Below are positions 62,813-64,000 of a DNA stretch of 64,000 nucleotides, piece after piece. The stretch lies in NCBI RefSeq assembly GCF_003892345.1, contig NZ_RRUE01000002.1, positions 1,320,619-1,384,618 of the forward strand. The letters run 5' to 3'. Every line of letters starts with the position of its first letter. Position 1 is the stretch's first letter. The position numbers and the translations under genes were made by a program. The DNA comes from Lautropia dentalis. Lineage in GTDB: Bacteria > Pseudomonadota > Gammaproteobacteria > Burkholderiales > Burkholderiaceae_E. The notes under the pieces are model-generated. The model was not told where the DNA came from. It saw only the letters and a program-made list of their open reading frames with translations, and did no database searches.

Positions 62813-63898
62813 ATGTGGCGAGCTATTCTGTTTGGCACCTTCATCGGCGCCGTCTTCGCGGCCTTGGCAGGCTGTGATCATCAACCCGAGACGGCTTCCG
62901 GTGCGATCCCGGTTCGCGTTGTCGTCGCCCAGCCCGGTAGTATGGAGGGGGCAGGGATCACCTTCTCGGGCACGCTAGTCCCTCGCGTTGAAAGTCAGCT
63001 CGCATTCCGCGTGCCTGGGCGCATCGTTGAACGCCGAGCTGACGTGGGTGCTACCGTCGCCCGAGGTGACGTGCTGGCACGGCTGGACGACACGCCATTC
63101 AAGCTTGCCATAAAGGAATCGCAGGCCGATCTGGCGCAAGCTCGGGCCACTCTGGCGCGGGTGCAGCGCGATGTTGGCCGCAACCGTGCCTTGGCACGGT
63201 CCGGAGCCATTGCAGGGGCAGATTTCGATGCGCTGCAAACGCAGCGCATCCAGGCCAGGGCGCAGGTGCGGGCCGCGCAGAGTCGGCTGGATCGGGCGCG
63301 CAACGATCTGGCGTACGCTACGCTGACAGCGCCGGCTGCGGGCACTATTGCCGACGTGGCGGCTGAAGCCGGTCAGGTTGTGGCTGTTGGTACGCCCGTG
63401 CTGCGATTGGCACATACTGGTGAGCAGGAGGTACAAGTCGATGTGTCGGAAAGCCGTATCGGCCAGCTTACCCAGGCGCAAGTTGCCACTGTGCGCCTGC
63501 TCAGTCTGCCGGGTGTGGAGCTGACCGGAATCGTGCGCGAGGTTGCCAGCGTGGCAGATGGCGCCACACGTACCTACCGTGTGCGCGTGGCGTTGCCGGA
63601 ACTACCCGAGGCTGCATGCCTAGGCATGACCGCCTCTGTGCGTTTCAAGGGTGCGGCGGGTACACATGTGCAACTGCCCATCTCTGCGTTGTTCCAGCAG
63701 GGTGAACAGCCCGCTGTCTGGGTGTTACCGGATGATGCTACGCAGTTGGAGCTGCGGCCCATCATGTTGGCCGCGATGGGTACCGACACCATCGCGGTCG
63801 CCAGGGGTGTCGCGCCGGGCGAGCGCGTGGTCGTTGCTGGCGTGCATCGGCTCGACGCCAACGTGGCGGTTCGGGTGTGGGATGGACGCCTGCCATGA
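62813..63898 (+). CDS. RND efflux periplasmic adaptor (membrane-fusion protein), lipoprotein
   Basis: 361 residues from ATG 62813, giving a 20-residue lipoprotein signal with lipobox 'LAGC'; an earlier ATG at 62771 would lengthen the signal. HlyD/AcrA-type adaptor with lipoyl-like half-motifs ('GRIVERRADVGATVARGDVL' and 'TAPAAGTIADVAAEAGQVV') flanking an alpha-hairpin, then beta-barrel and membrane-proximal domains. It connects the inner-membrane pump to an outer-membrane channel. Overlaps the pump gene as ATGA. Confidence 0.93.
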   Translation: MWRAILFGTFIGAVFAALAGCDHQPETASGAIPVRVVVAQPGSMEGAGITFSGTLVPRVESQLAFRVPGRIVERRADVGATVARGDVLARLDDTPFKLAIKESQADLAQARATLARVQRDVGRNRALARSGAIAGADFDALQTQRIQARAQVRAAQSRLDRARNDLAYATLTAPAAGTIADVAAEAGQVVAVGTPVLRLAHTGEQEVQVDVSESRIGQLTQAQVATVRLLSLPGVELTGIVREVASVADGATRTYRVRVALPELPEAACLGMTASVRFKGAAGTHVQLPISALFQQGEQPAVWVLPDDATQLELRPIMLAAMGTDTIAVARGVAPGERVVVAGVHRLDANVAVRVWDGRLP

Positions 63899-64000
63899 GA
63901 AGAGAAGGATTCAACCTGTCCGCTTGGGGTTTGCGCCATGGTGCGCTGGTGGCGTTCGCCATGCTCCTGTCGCTAATGCTGGGCGCGCTGGCCTACTTCC
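63895..64000 (+). CDS. RND efflux pump (start only, runs off the window)
   Basis: The ATG at 63895 overlaps the adaptor stop (ATGA). The first ~35 residues ('MRREGFNLSAWGLRHGAL', then a hydrophobic helix 'VAFAMLLSLMLGALAYF') match the cytoplasmic N-terminus and first helix of an AcrB-like RND pump. Family assigned from this start plus its position after the adaptor. Confidence 0.8.
   Translation, partial: MRREGFNLSAWGLRHGALVAFAMLLSLMLGALAYF

Noticed and set aside
1-64000. CRISPR arrays, rRNA or tRNA genes
   Set aside because: No regularly spaced repeats of CRISPR type and no recognisable tRNA or rRNA sequence seen by eye.

Overview
The window looks like a high-GC Gram-negative betaproteobacterium, probably Burkholderiales. 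The evidence is the gene content (Kdo transferase, WbpM-type epimerase, rmlBACD, TolC, RND pump, hybrid Prx-Grx) and codon usage. A Lautropia-like genus is my best guess but is not proven. It divides into an accessory half (about 1-27,800) and a housekeeping, envelope-centred half (about 27,900-61,900). A small acquired efflux cassette runs off the right edge.

Accessory half. The core is a DotA/TraY-family gene (13138-15603), the polytopic membrane protein of I-type (Dot/Icm-like) secretion and conjugation systems. It is divergent from a tightly overlapping minus-strand operon of seven genes (12863 to 5254). That operon encodes a small cytoplasmic protein, a Gln/Asn-rich exported protein, three related exported proteins, an exported M23 peptidase and a 597-residue protein with an acidic N-terminus. 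Around it lie an IS3-family insertion (3609-5240), several lipoproteins, a large Ser/Gly-rich exported protein, an OmpA-domain protein, a MntA/HepT-type toxin-antitoxin pair, and a ParB-like gene divergent from an HTH protein with palindromes between them. No relaxase, coupling protein, secretion ATPase, integrase or tRNA is visible, so this is either part of a larger element extending left or a reduced one. An exact inverted copy of 1136 bp of the DotA gene (residues ~61-439) sits at the left edge, without its normal 5' end. It brackets a 12 kb segment that homologous recombination could invert, which would change the 3' half joined to the DotA promoter.

Housekeeping half. Nitroreductase, hypothetical proteins and ApaH are followed by a surface-polysaccharide block: a WbpM-like dehydratase with a ~485-residue disordered tail, a WecA/WbpL-like phosphoglycosyltransferase, rmlBACD, an AsnB-type amidotransferase, an SDR epimerase, a phosphomannomutase and WaaA. 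Together these would make and start O-antigen or exopolysaccharide repeat units (dTDP-rhamnose, UDP-sugar, lipid-linked first sugar) and the lipid A-Kdo core. Next come a TetR/methyltransferase/rhodanese/TolC operon, a K+-channel-like RCK protein with a DUF6394-like membrane partner, an SbmA/YddA-type ABC protein, two divergent ThiD paralogues, UppP, a DASS-type transporter and a peroxiredoxin-glutaredoxin fusion.

Right end. A BrnA antitoxin remains beside a decapitated BrnT toxin. The break coincides with the 3' end of a TetR gene that is divergent from an RND adaptor and pump, which suggests an inserted efflux cassette.

Dispersed structures include three copies (two full, one partial) of a ~160-bp element with 19-bp terminal inverted repeats, a perfect 19-bp-stem hairpin at 16349, and short in-frame tandem repeats in several genes. 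Low-complexity inserts or tails recur in otherwise standard enzymes (WbpM, WecA-like, ThiD, TetR).
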